Below, in pieces: positions 26,112 to 34,241 of a stretch of 47,386 nucleotides of DNA. Within the stretch, counting starts at the first letter, position 1; each line of letters begins with the position of its first letter. The notes below the pieces were generated by a model, which worked only from the letters and a program-made list of their open reading frames with translations, was not told where the DNA came from and did no database searches. Made by a program: the position numbers and the translations under genes. Location of the stretch: NCBI GenBank assembly GCA_000436375.1, contig FR885480.1, positions 3,987 through 51,372 on the forward strand, in the 5' to 3' direction. Origin of the DNA: Azospirillum sp. CAG:239 (lineage in GTDB: Bacteria; Pseudomonadota; Alphaproteobacteria; RF32; CAG-239).

Positions 26112-26681
26112 TCAGCTGAAAGCTAATGCTACGCGGTCATCAATGTTGGTATCATCCTTATGTCCCCAACCACGGTAGCCATTTTCCAGATTGAAACAAA
26201 AGGCACCGGCCCGATAATATACCTCAGAGCACCAAATGCACCCCTGGTAACCGTCGGCGTCAATGCCGTTTTCTTTTAATACGGCAATTGTAGTTGCGTA
26301 TTTTTCTCTTTCCTCGTTACTCCAATGCTTGTTCAAAACATCTTTGGACGGAAGAATACCCGGCTTGCCGTTGAAAGTCATTTTTTCGGCAAACTTTTTG
26401 ACTTTTCCCCATGTGGTATCTGAAACATTGTTTCCCGAACCGCATGTCAAGGCGACCATCACGCCGGACAACAGCTGAATTCCCCATAACTCGCTCTTGC
26501 GGCTCAAATTCAACCCGTTTTCAACCGTCAATTCATTGCCGCGACGATACACCAAAGGCAATGCCGTCGGTATCAAACCGGCAGGGCTTTTACTGCGGTT
26601 GTTAACCCAGTTCATCAGTTCTTTGTCGCTGATGTTCAGTTCCGAAAGAACTTTTTCCAATTTTTCAAATTTTGTTTCCAT
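26112..26681 (-). CDS. Orphan protein with a DUF1566/FISUMP-like C-terminal segment
   Basis: 189 residues with no signal peptide. The N-terminus is a charged helix (FEKLEKVLSELNISDKELMNW). The last 45 residues, including GCIWCSEVYYRAGAFCFNLE and NGYRGWGHKDDTN, then RVALAF, follow the pattern of DUF1566 and related C-lectin-like folds (WSSTEY-x-W-x-NF-x-GY-x-RVRAV). Such folds occur in surface proteins and in targets of diversity-generating retroelements, but no reverse transcriptase or template repeat is seen here. No good ribosome site is visible before the ATG. It lies alone between the tRNA-His repeat and the metal efflux operon and may be an accessory gene. Confidence 0.6.
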   Translation of the reverse strand: METKFEKLEKVLSELNISDKELMNWVNNRSKSPAGLIPTALPLVYRRGNELTVENGLNLSRKSELWGIQLLSGVMVALTCGSGNNVSDTTWGKVKKFAEKMTFNGKPGILPSKDVLNKHWSNEEREKYATTIAVLKENGIDADGYQGCIWCSEVYYRAGAFCFNLENGYRGWGHKDDTNIDDRVALAFS

Positions 26682-26807
26682 AACATAATAAGTATTTTGA
26701 TAACGTAATAAACAATTTCATAAATAAGTTTTTTACCCATAACATTCGGTTGACGAAAAGTCAATTTTTTTGTCAATCAAAACAGCGATTTCATTGTCAT
26801 AAGGCGG

Positions 26808-26836
26808 TTGACAATATGGAAAAGGTATGCTATTTA
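26808..26836 (+). promoter_or_regulatory. Promoter of the HMA protein-zntA operon
   Basis: TTGACA (26808-26813) and TATTTA (26831-26836) are 17 bases apart; TATAAT a few bases later is an alternative -10. The rest of the spacer 26682-26807 is AT-rich with no gene. Confidence 0.6.
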
Positions 26837-26843
26837 TAATATA

Positions 26844-26865
26844 TAAACAATTGAACAATTATTTA
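26844..26865. promoter_or_regulatory. Possible ArsR/SmtB-type operator
   Basis: TAAACAAT and ATTATTTA form an inverted repeat with one mismatch around TGAACA, directly after the -10 element. AT-rich dyads of this type are the usual sites of ArsR/SmtB metal sensors; the candidate regulator is encoded at 29175-29567. Confidence 0.4.
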
Positions 26866-26891
26866 ATCGTTAGCAGTGTTGGAGAGAAGAA

Positions 26892-27110
26892 ATGAAGAAG
26901 ACTTTTGTATTGGCTGATTTGGACTGTGCCAACTGTGCGGCAAAAATAGAGAACGCTGTTCGGGAAATTGAAGGCGTAATTTCAGTTTCGGTTTCCTTTA
27001 TGAGCGGAAAGCTGGTTTTGGAAGCGGAAGAAGAATATTTTGAGGAAATTCTTGATGCTGCGGAGAAGCTGATTGCCAAAGTCGACAGCGACGTTACTCT
27101 GGTTCGATAG
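26892..27110 (+). CDS. Free-standing heavy-metal-associated (HMA) protein
   Basis: 72 residues forming a single HMA ferredoxin-like domain. The metal-binding loop is DLDCANCAAKIENAV and the second half is SVSVSFMSGKLVLEAEEEYF. The acidic residue before the CxxC (Asp-x-Asp-Cys) resembles the N-terminal metal domain of ZntA-type Zn/Cd/Pb ATPases, which is normally fused to the pump. Here the fused domain is missing from the ATPase and this separate protein lies 15 bases upstream, so it probably delivers metal to the pump or acts as its regulatory domain in trans. Confidence 0.9.
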   Translation: MKKTFVLADLDCANCAAKIENAVREIEGVISVSVSFMSGKLVLEAEEEYFEEILDAAEKLIAKVDSDVTLVR

Positions 27111-27125
27111 GCAGGAGGTTTGGGT

Positions 27126-28967
27126 ATGAAGCAGAAAAGACAGCTTTATAAAATTATCGCCGCTGCCGTTTTGTTCGCGTCGGCTTTTATGCTGCCGGTT
27201 TCCGGTTACTGGCGCTTGGCTGTCTGGTCTGCCGCATATCTCATCGTCGGGCTGCCGATTGTGCGCAAGGCATTCAGAAACATCGGCCATGGACAGGTTT
27301 TTGACGAGAATTTTCTGATGACGGCGGCAACGGCCGGCGCTTTTGCCTTGGGAGAATATTCCGAAGGCGTGGCCGTGATGCTGTTTTATCAAATCGGCGA
27401 ATTGTTTCAGTCCTATGCGGTCAACAAGTCGCGCAAGTCAATTGCAGCGTTGATGGACATTCGTCCCGATTATGCCAATATCGAAAGGGACGGCAAGGTT
27501 GTCAGGGTGAATCCTGAGGATGTGCGTCCGGGCGAAGATATTATCGTGACGGCCGGAGAGAAAATTCCGCTGGACGGCCGGATTGTTGAGGGTTATTCGC
27601 TGATTGACACGGCGGCGATTACCGGCGAATCGGTGCCTCGGGAAGCGGCTGTCGGCGATGAGGTTATCAGCGGCTGCATTAATTTGAACGGCCGGCTGAA
27701 AATAAGGGTTACCCGTGATTTTGGCCAATCGACGGTGGCTAAGATTTTGGATTTAGTTGAAAATGCCAGCTCCCAAAAGGCTTCTGTTGAGAACTTTATT
27801 ACCCGTTTTGCACGCTATTATACGCCGGTAGTGGTCTTTCTGGCTTTAGCAATTGCGGTTTTGCCGCCGTTGCTGGTTGATGGCGCGGTTTTCAGCGACT
27901 GGCTGTATCGGGCGCTGACTTTTCTGGTCATATCATGTCCGTGCGCATTGGTTATTTCCGTTCCGCTGGGTTTTTTCGGCGGTATCGGCGCCGCTTCGCG
28001 CAGCGGGATTCTGGTTAAGGGAAGCAATTATCTGGAGGCTTTGGCGGCAACCGAAATTGCGGTTTTTGACAAGACCGGTACTCTGACAAAAGGCTGCTTT
28101 GAGGTCAGCCGGGTGCAGGGCGAGGGCATTGACGATGACGTGTTGCTGGAAATGGCTGCGCTTGCCGGCGGCAATTCAACGCATCCGGTTTCACAGTCAA
28201 TCCGCAAGGCATACGGTAAGGAAATTGACCTGAGGCGGGTGGCTGATTTTGAAGAACTGCCGGGTCGCGGTATTAAGGCTACAATCGGCGGTAAGACGGT
28301 TTTGCTCGGCAATAAAAGACTGTTGGACGAGTATGGGATAAAATTTAATCCCGTAAACGGAGCCGGAACGGTTGTTTATGTTGCGGAAGAGGGAATTTTC
28401 AGAGGCTTTATCCTGATTGCGGACGAGATAAAGCCCGACGCGCCGGCAGCGATTGCGGCTTTGAAAAAAGCGGGTATCAGGGAGACGGTCATGTTGACCG
28501 GCGACAATGCCGCGGCTGCGGAAAATGTTGCGCAAACACTGGGTTTGGATAAGTTTTTTGCCAATTTGCTGCCGGCACAGAAGGTCGAAAAGGTTGAGAC
28601 GCTGATGAAAGACAAAAGCGCCGGCGGAAAACTTGTTTTTGCCGGCGACGGTATTAATGATGCGCCGGTGCTGGCTCTGGCCGATATTGGTATTGCCATG
28701 GGCGGCGTTGGTTCTGACGCGGCGGTTGAGGCGGCGGACATCGTGATTATGACTGACGAACCGTCTAAGATTGCGCAGGCGATTAAAATTTCACAACGAA
28801 CTTTGCGAATCGTGCGGCAGAATATTGTTTTTGCGTTGGGTGTCAAGTTTTTGGTTCTGCTGATGGGTGCCGAAGGACTGGCTACCATGTGGGACGCTGT
28901 TTTTGCCGATGTCGGCGTGTCGGTTATTGCCATTGTCAATTCCATGCGTGCGTTAAAGTCTGTCTAA
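27126..28967 (+). CDS. zntA: Zn/Cd/Pb-exporting P1B-type ATPase without N-terminal HMA domain
   Basis: I start at the ATG at 27126, seven bases after an AGGAGG ribosome site (613 residues). The protein opens directly with membrane helices. It carries the actuator motif TGES, the ion-site motif SCPCALVIS, the phosphorylation motif DKTGTLTKG, the HP dipeptide in NSTHPVSQS, and the hinge GDGINDAPVLALADIGIAMG. The CPC motif and the C-terminal helix (WDAVFADVGVSVIAIVNSMR) fit the ZntA/CadA subgroup. It exports Zn(II), Cd(II) or Pb(II). ZntA proteins are usually 700 residues or more because of the fused HMA domain, which is encoded separately here. Confidence 0.94.
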   Translation: MKQKRQLYKIIAAAVLFASAFMLPVSGYWRLAVWSAAYLIVGLPIVRKAFRNIGHGQVFDENFLMTAATAGAFALGEYSEGVAVMLFYQIGELFQSYAVNKSRKSIAALMDIRPDYANIERDGKVVRVNPEDVRPGEDIIVTAGEKIPLDGRIVEGYSLIDTAAITGESVPREAAVGDEVISGCINLNGRLKIRVTRDFGQSTVAKILDLVENASSQKASVENFITRFARYYTPVVVFLALAIAVLPPLLVDGAVFSDWLYRALTFLVISCPCALVISVPLGFFGGIGAASRSGILVKGSNYLEALAATEIAVFDKTGTLTKGCFEVSRVQGEGIDDDVLLEMAALAGGNSTHPVSQSIRKAYGKEIDLRRVADFEELPGRGIKATIGGKTVLLGNKRLLDEYGIKFNPVNGAGTVVYVAEEGIFRGFILIADEIKPDAPAAIAALKKAGIRETVMLTGDNAAAAENVAQTLGLDKFFANLLPAQKVEKVETLMKDKSAGGKLVFAGDGINDAPVLALADIGIAMGGVGSDAAVEAADIVIMTDEPSKIAQAIKISQRTLRIVRQNIVFALGVKFLVLLMGAEGLATMWDAVFADVGVSVIAIVNSMRALKSV

Positions 28968-29010
28968 CGGTTTTCTAAAGCAATTCGGTGCGGTCTCGAA
29001 AAATTCATGT
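28967..29010 (+). repeat. 44-bp imperfect direct repeat, copy 1, with adjoining hairpin
   Basis: The repeat begins at the last base of the zntA stop codon and matches 29093-29138 at about 40 positions. A hairpin overlaps it: GAAAAATTC (28998-29006) with GAATTTTTC (29028-29036), plus an inner GTAC/GTAC pairing. It may be a REP- or MITE-like fragment. Confidence 0.7.
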
Positions 29011-29092
29011 ACCTTAGTTGTACACTGGAATTTTTCTCGCCTTCCAAATCACTTTATAAATTCCGTTATCCAGACTTTAAGAAGGGGAAGGG

Positions 29093-29138
29093 ACGGTTTT
29101 CTAAAGCAATTTGGTGCAGTCTCGCAAAATTTACATGT
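29093..29138 (+). repeat. 44-bp imperfect direct repeat, copy 2
   Basis: Second copy of the element at 28967-29010, 126 bases downstream, with four substitutions and a two-base insertion. It lacks the pairing arm that makes copy 1 a hairpin. The whole space from zntA to arsR (28968-29174) otherwise holds no gene. Confidence 0.7.
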
Positions 29139-29174
29139 CGCAAGGCATACTGTATCAGCGGTTTTTCTTAAATT

Positions 29175-29567
29175 TTATAATTTGTTTTGCGGGCAGTTCA
29201 TTTCAAAAACGTCGTCAATCATTTTGTGGATGAGGCGGGCGGTACGGGTGTCCGCGAGTTTGTAATAAACTTCTTTGCCGGCGCGTCGATTGACAATGAG
29301 GCCGGTCTGGCGCAGAATGCGCAGATGGTGGGAAACGGCGGAAGTACTCATGCCGACGGCAACCGCGACGTTCAGGACACAGGCTTCGCAGTGAGCCAGC
29401 AGCCACAGAATGCGCAGACGCGTCGGGTCGCAGAGCTGCTGAAAAATGTCGGAGGCTTTGTAAAAAGCTTCTTCGTCCGGCATGTGTTCCAAGAGCTGTT
29501 CCAGATTTCCGCCATGGTCGTGAAACTGTTCGCCGGCGGTATGGATGTGCGGTTTGTTTTCCGGCAT
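29175..29567 (-). CDS. ArsR/SmtB family metal-sensing repressor
   Basis: 130 residues with a winged helix-turn-helix core. It has LCDPTRLRILWLLAHCEACV, then the recognition helix in GMSTSAVSHHLRILRQTGLI and the wing RRAGKEVYYKL. The CEAC segment in helix 3 corresponds to the ELCVCD metal site of CadC/ArsR proteins. The N-terminal arm is rich in His (HIHTAGEQFHDHGG) and could supply further ligands. The best reading is a Zn/Cd sensor for the neighbouring HMA-zntA operon, which lies tail to tail with it rather than in the usual same-operon order. Confidence 0.9.
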   Translation of the reverse strand: MPENKPHIHTAGEQFHDHGGNLEQLLEHMPDEEAFYKASDIFQQLCDPTRLRILWLLAHCEACVLNVAVAVGMSTSAVSHHLRILRQTGLIVNRRAGKEVYYKLADTRTARLIHKMIDDVFEMNCPQNKL

Positions 29568-29612
29568 AGTGCCTTCTTTCGTGTCAAAAAGATAATCAAA
29601 AAGCTAAACAGC

Positions 29613-29641
29613 AAGATATAAGATATTGCTTTGCTTGTCAA
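29613..29641 (-). promoter_or_regulatory. Promoter of the arsR gene with overlapping dyad
   Basis: On the minus strand TTGACA (29636-29641) and TATCTT (29613-29618) are 17 bases apart. An imperfect dyad GCAAGATAT/AGATATTGC (29611-29629) covers the -10 region and may be the repressor's own operator. Confidence 0.6.
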
Positions 29642-29645
29642 TAAT

Positions 29646-30095
29646 TCAACGTGGCGAGGCAACCTCATGGTCATAAAAGATTTTGAGAAACGCTGCAAGA
29701 TTTTCGGCTTCGATGACCGGGCGCAGGTTAATACGGTCGGTAACCGAATAAACATTTTCGGCGCCGTCGTAAAGCAGGATGTTTTCCGATATGCGGCCGA
29801 TAACCAGTTTGCGGATGAAATAGTCGTAATTGAGATAATATTCGTTAACGGTTATGAGATTCGGAAAAGTGTAGTTCTTTTTTTCACGGTAATGGGGGAT
29901 TGAGCCGTAAAATTCGATGCCGTTAAAGATGAGGCCGTCGTTTAGTTTGAGAAAATTCCGATATTCGCCGGGAATGGCGGAAAAATTTCTGGATGTGAGT
30001 TCGGCGTCAATCCTGGTCAGATTGGCGTCGACGGCCGGTTCAAAGATGACGCTGCCGGGCGATTGGCGGAAGTGGTTCAGATAACGGCTAATCAT
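29646..30095 (-). CDS. SUKH (SMI1/KNR4) family protein, probable immunity protein
   Basis: I use the ATG at 30095 (149 residues), preceded by GAAGGAAAG; an ATG 33 codons upstream would run deep into the previous gene. The SUKH signature is clear: IDAELTSRNFSAIPGEYRNF, then LKLNDGLIFNGIEFYGSIPH, and a later NEYYLNYDYFIRKLVIGRIS. Bacterial SUKH proteins are mostly immunity proteins that neutralise nuclease toxins of polymorphic or contact-dependent systems. It overlaps the upstream HNH-like gene by eight bases, so the two are made together, as expected for a toxin-immunity pair. It has no signal peptide and acts in the cytoplasm. Confidence 0.78.
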   Translation of the reverse strand: MISRYLNHFRQSPGSVIFEPAVDANLTRIDAELTSRNFSAIPGEYRNFLKLNDGLIFNGIEFYGSIPHYREKKNYTFPNLITVNEYYLNYDYFIRKLVIGRISENILLYDGAENVYSVTDRINLRPVIEAENLAAFLKIFYDHEVASPR

Positions 30096-30711
30096 AATAA
30101 AACTTTCCTTCAAACCAGGGTAAGAAAATTTTTTTATGCAGGCGCAGAAAATTGTTTTCAATCTGCATGTCGATAATCCGATGAATGCCGGCATGATGCG
30201 GCCGGGTCTGAATCAGGCTGAAATTGTCGAAATCGAGACTGCCGCCGAAATCGGCCGGAACTTTGAGATGAATGTTGTAGTTTTCCGGAGCGAAACCTTC
30301 GCGCAGGCAGGCTATATCATCGTCATTGAGGCCTGCGCAACGGCAGTCTTCGGCGTCGGCATAGCCGACCAGTTTGAAAAAGCGGCTGCGCAGGTTATGA
30401 TAACGGTCGAAAGAGCGGTTCATTTCCTGCCAGGACTGCGGCGCATATTCCTTTTCAATAATCCGGGTAGAGGCGGGCAGGCCGAATTCGGCGATTTTTT
30501 GCTTTACCGTTTCATACAAAGCTTCGGGTTCGGGGGCGGTTATTCTTTCGTCAACGGGCGTTTCGGCAATTTGAATGTCGCGGATGCGGCTTTGATAGGC
30601 CGAATAGCCGCTGCCGATGAGGTCGTTGTATGCGGCAAGCAGGGACGCGGCGTTACGGTCCGTTTTTTTCGGGGGCTTTTTTTTGACTGTCCGGTTTGAC
30701 CATTCCCACAT
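30088..30711 (-). CDS. HNH nuclease-like protein, candidate toxin
   Basis: 207 residues. The C-terminal 60 residues follow the colicin-type HNH (beta-beta-alpha metal) pattern. The order is NIHLKVPADFGG (His148, Pro152, Gly156-Gly157), then DFDNFSLI (Asn163), then RPHHAGIHR (His172, His173, His177). Colicin E9 has H-H-x-K-P-x-x-x-G-G, then D-x-D-N, TP-x-x-H and IHR in the same order. The second His of the HH pair, the general base in E9, is Leu149 here, so catalysis may be altered or lost. The N-terminal 140 residues are charged, with no signal peptide. It starts 23 bases after the coupling ATPase stop and overlaps the SUKH gene. Confidence 0.6.
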   Translation of the reverse strand: MWEWSNRTVKKKPPKKTDRNAASLLAAYNDLIGSGYSAYQSRIRDIQIAETPVDERITAPEPEALYETVKQKIAEFGLPASTRIIEKEYAPQSWQEMNRSFDRYHNLRSRFFKLVGYADAEDCRCAGLNDDDIACLREGFAPENYNIHLKVPADFGGSLDFDNFSLIQTRPHHAGIHRIIDMQIENNFLRLHKKIFLPWFEGKFYYD

Positions 30712-30734
30712 CGCATTGCTCCCGTGCCACAGTT

Positions 30735-32951
30735 TTATCCGTTGTCGCTTTCGTCGTCGTCGAACTCGTCGTCACCGTCGTCGGCTTCGGGGTCATAATC
30801 AATGCCGAGTTTGGCCAGCATGTCTTCGTTGATGTCTTCGCGCTGAGCGACAATCCAATCCGGAACATACGGAGACGGCGGAAGCGCCGCCAGTTTTTTC
30901 ATGGTCGAGTCAAGATACCAGCGCGGAGAATCGGCCATAATCGGCCGGTCGATGAAACCCTGCATCAGTACAACCTGTTTCAGCATCGGCAGGCTCAGCA
31001 GCTGGGTCGTACTGATGACCGAGGTGCCCTGAAGCTGATAAGACACGTTTTTGGCGAACGGGTTGGAACCTTTGCCCAGGCCGCCTTCGTTTTTGGAATA
31101 GGAGGTGGTCTGCACGGTTTTGTTGCCGATCATTTTGGAAAAACGCTGGGCGGTTTGTTCGTTGTTCTGCGACAGAATGATTTTGCAGGCGGTTGTGGAA
31201 ATAACCGTTTCAAGGTCGTCTTTGCCGTATTTTCCCGAAATCTGACCGAGGTCCTGTCCGATAAGCAGATAAGAAACCTTTTGTCCGCGGCCGACTGCCG
31301 GGCCGTCAATAATCGCTTTCAGTTTCGGCATCTGCGGGAACTCGTCAAGGACGAACAGGCACGGGAACGGTCCCATTTGTCCGTCGGTTTTGTTGACGAA
31401 CTTCGGCGGGTTGGCGATCAGATAAGAAGACATAAGTTCAATAAATGTACCGCTGATGACGCCCAGAGCGCGCGCGTCAACCTGGTTGACCGAAAGATAT
31501 ACCGAAATCGGTTTCCATTCGCCGGTAATCGGATCCTTCATGCCGCGCAGGTCTTTAAATTGCAAATCGGAGAAGCTTGTTCTGGATACAACCGCCGAGT
31601 TTTTGAAAATGCCGATGCCGGCAAAACCGGTGGACAATACCGAACCGCGCTCTTTGTCCGGCATGGACGAAAGCTGGCTCAGTTCCGTGATGCAGCGCGG
31701 CGAATAGCCGAAGCGGCGGGCTTCGTCGACAGCTTCTTCCAGCATGGTGCGCATCGGGTCGGACATGGCGGCCATCTGGTCGCCTTCTTCAATGCGGCGT
31801 TTGATGTCCTGCGCCTGCTTAATCTGAGCTTCGGTAATCCATTCCAGAATCATCGCCAGGCAGGATTCATGGCCGATCCATTTTTCCGGTAGCAGCTGCC
31901 AGGTGCCGATCGGCAGGTAGTTGTCGATGGTAATGTTATTGTTGCGCAGGTTCTGAATGGCGCGCGCCGACATCGGGTCGCGCATGTCCAGATAATAGCC
32001 TTCAAGGACGCGTTTGTCCTCTTCGTCAAGCTTGCCTTCGTAAATGCGTCCGATGAAGTAGTCGTTTGCGCGGGCACGCTCGCATTTGGAAGCAATAAAG
32101 TGAATGAAGCCGGTCAGTGCGGCACGGCCGGTTTTCGACCAGTGCGGATCGGCGCCGCCTTTGGGGTCTTCGACCAGAATGTTGCACATTGAATCGACGT
32201 ACATGTCGCGATCCGGGCCGGGAGCAGGCAGGGCGTTCGGTGACAGCGGATTCCAGCTCGGGTAGTAAATTCCCTCGGCCGGATTGTCTTCCGCGCCCCA
32301 GTTGATGACAAAAACGGGGCCGTCTTTGGCGCGGGCGCCGGTGGTGGAATAGCATAGTTCCGGTTTCGGGTCGTTGACAACGATGCTCAGGCCGTGCGAG
32401 TTGAAAATGGTCGGAATGACCACGCCGACGGTTTTACCGGTGCCCGGAGGCGCGCAGCAAAGCGTGGAGAGGGTTTCCTTCAGCATCAGCAGCCGTCCTT
32501 TGTATTTGCCGACAACCATGCAGAAACCGTCAAACAGTCCCATTTTTTTGATGTCTTTATATTCGGCGATGCGGGCCGAACCGTGAATGTTGGACTGGAA
32601 ACGGTAGGGGTTGGTTACCGCGCCGATGATTAAGCCGGTCGGCAGGGCGACAATCGGCAGAATCGGAAGCCAGAGGCTGACCGAAAAACTGCCGTGATAT
32701 GCCGAAAGCTGACGGAACCAGTTCCAGTAGCGGGAAAACAGATATGACGGGTTGTCGAAAACGGTGGAGACGAATTTGCCGACGTCATTCAGCGAATCTT
32801 TGGAAATGCCCGAACCGATGAGATAGCCGAGCGGCATTGAAACAACCGCGAGTATGATGGTTACGATAAGGGTAATAACGACGGTCATTACCATCCACTG
32901 GACGGCGTGGTCGTATTCTTCCCATTCTTCTCCTCTTGATTTCAGAGCCAT
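30735..32951 (-). CDS. VirD4/TraG-type type IV secretion coupling ATPase
   Basis: 738 residues. Two N-terminal membrane helices (about 18-45 and 95-115) are followed by HGSARIAEYKDIKKMGL, the classic VirD4/TraG entry motif. The Walker A is CCAPPGTGKTVGVV with Lys173. The Walker B is CLFVLDEFPQM with Asp536-Glu537, followed by LLIGQDLGQISGKYG. The C-terminus is an acidic tail of about 20 Asp/Glu residues. Such ATPases sit at the inner membrane and feed DNA or proteins into a type IV secretion channel. No relaxase or channel gene is in the window. It is cotranscribed with the anchor proteins upstream and the HNH/SUKH pair downstream. Confidence 0.92.
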   Translation of the reverse strand: MALKSRGEEWEEYDHAVQWMVMTVVITLIVTIILAVVSMPLGYLIGSGISKDSLNDVGKFVSTVFDNPSYLFSRYWNWFRQLSAYHGSFSVSLWLPILPIVALPTGLIIGAVTNPYRFQSNIHGSARIAEYKDIKKMGLFDGFCMVVGKYKGRLLMLKETLSTLCCAPPGTGKTVGVVIPTIFNSHGLSIVVNDPKPELCYSTTGARAKDGPVFVINWGAEDNPAEGIYYPSWNPLSPNALPAPGPDRDMYVDSMCNILVEDPKGGADPHWSKTGRAALTGFIHFIASKCERARANDYFIGRIYEGKLDEEDKRVLEGYYLDMRDPMSARAIQNLRNNNITIDNYLPIGTWQLLPEKWIGHESCLAMILEWITEAQIKQAQDIKRRIEEGDQMAAMSDPMRTMLEEAVDEARRFGYSPRCITELSQLSSMPDKERGSVLSTGFAGIGIFKNSAVVSRTSFSDLQFKDLRGMKDPITGEWKPISVYLSVNQVDARALGVISGTFIELMSSYLIANPPKFVNKTDGQMGPFPCLFVLDEFPQMPKLKAIIDGPAVGRGQKVSYLLIGQDLGQISGKYGKDDLETVISTTACKIILSQNNEQTAQRFSKMIGNKTVQTTSYSKNEGGLGKGSNPFAKNVSYQLQGTSVISTTQLLSLPMLKQVVLMQGFIDRPIMADSPRWYLDSTMKKLAALPPSPYVPDWIVAQREDINEDMLAKLGIDYDPEADDGDDEFDDDESDNG

Positions 32952-32978
32952 TGTTTTGCTTTTACACCTGTCTTGTTG

Positions 32979-34241
32979 TTATGCTATGCTGCGAACGAGT
33001 TTTTTGACCTTTTCAAATTTGTCTTTGTCAATATGCCCGCCGGCCTCTTCCAGCGTTTTGGAAAACAATTTTAGTTCCTTGGGTGTGCCCCTGTCAATCC
33101 TGGTAACGGAAATATTCATTTCGTCCCAGGTTTCAAACATGTCTTCGGCATTGATAATATTGCCTATTTGAACAACGACAAAGGCCCTTATTTCAAAATT
33201 CATGTCGGACTCGGCCAGTTTTTCGGAAAGAATCTTGCGGGCAAGGTCAACTTTGCGCACCGGCGAAATGCGATGGCTGCTTTCCGAGAACCACAGCGGT
33301 TCTTCGTCGTTGAAACGTTCTTCGTCGGCCAGCCAGTCGCCGGGTTCCTTGTCGAGCAGGCAGAGGTTTATCTGTTTGTCGGAAATGCCGATAAAGTCGA
33401 TAACGCTGTTTTTGACGGTGGCGGCGGTAATGACTTCATAACCTTTTTGTTTCAGAACGTCGAGGGTGGAGTTTCCTGCCGGGCGGGGCTGTGCGGGAGA
33501 CGGGGCATCATTGCGTTGGGCGTTGTTTTTTTTGTCTTTGTTGTTTTTGCTTTTGGCCGGAGCCGGTTTGGGCGCTTCTTTCGGTTCCTCTTTGGGAGTC
33601 TCATCGGGTTTGGTGTCGCTGAATTTTTTGTCGAACGAATCAAAGTCAAAATCAAAATCGTCGTCCGTATCTTCGTCAAATTTAAACAACGAATGGTCAA
33701 AGGTCGGGGAGGCGGCCGGTTCTTCTTTTTTTGCGGCGGGTTTGGCCGGTGCTGCGGGTTTGGCCGAAGCGCTCAGTACGCCGGGACGAACCGGATCGCT
33801 GTAGTCGGTAATCGGGGCGCGGGTTCCGCGCGGGCGGATTTCCTTATAGGATTTTTTCTTTTTGACGACGGGGACGCCGGCAGTTTTGGCAATAATCTTG
33901 ACCGGTTTGTAAAAAAGATTGCGAAAGGCGCGCATGGGAAAAAGAATGACGTTTAAGAATATTTTTCCCCACGGGATCAGGCTCAAAGCGGCCCAGCTGG
34001 TCAGCCACAGCGGAATGAACGTAAGAATGATGAGCACAAACGCCCATTCTTTCGGATCGTCGATAACCCATCCGTCGTTCCATTTTTCCCAGGCATAGTT
34101 CCAATGTGCGGCGTTGAAAATGTCAAAGCGCCAGTTGCGGAGCATAACAACCCTTATGCCTTCCAGGAAAAAGATACTCCAGAAGCATCCGACAAAAATG
34201 ATTCTTGTTAAGATGAATAAGGGTTTCAAACTGTTCTCCAC
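32979..34241 (-). CDS. Membrane-anchored protein with a possible NERD-like nuclease domain
   Basis: 420 residues. Residues 1-125 form a two-helix anchor (ILTRIIFVGCFWSIFFLEG and FVLIILTFIPLWLTSWAAL) that is homologous to the neighbouring 164-residue protein. Residues 130-265 are a low-complexity linker rich in Pro, Ala, Lys and Asp. The C-terminal 150 residues are a compact domain with VIDFIGISDKQINLCLLDKE, then HRISPVRKVDLARKILSEKL and FVVVQIGNIIN. The Asp, Asp-Lys and helix pattern is similar to NERD/restriction-endonuclease-like folds, but this is a tentative match. It lies 27 bases upstream of the coupling ATPase. Confidence 0.55.
   Translation of the reverse strand: MENSLKPLFILTRIIFVGCFWSIFFLEGIRVVMLRNWRFDIFNAAHWNYAWEKWNDGWVIDDPKEWAFVLIILTFIPLWLTSWAALSLIPWGKIFLNVILFPMRAFRNLFYKPVKIIAKTAGVPVVKKKKSYKEIRPRGTRAPITDYSDPVRPGVLSASAKPAAPAKPAAKKEEPAASPTFDHSLFKFDEDTDDDFDFDFDSFDKKFSDTKPDETPKEEPKEAPKPAPAKSKNNKDKKNNAQRNDAPSPAQPRPAGNSTLDVLKQKGYEVITAATVKNSVIDFIGISDKQINLCLLDKEPGDWLADEERFNDEEPLWFSESSHRISPVRKVDLARKILSEKLAESDMNFEIRAFVVVQIGNIINAEDMFETWDEMNISVTRIDRGTPKELKLFSKTLEEAGGHIDKDKFEKVKKLVRSIA

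Noticed and set aside
26112..26681. Target gene of a diversity-generating retroelement
   Set aside because: No reverse transcriptase gene or adenine-substituted template repeat is present in the window.
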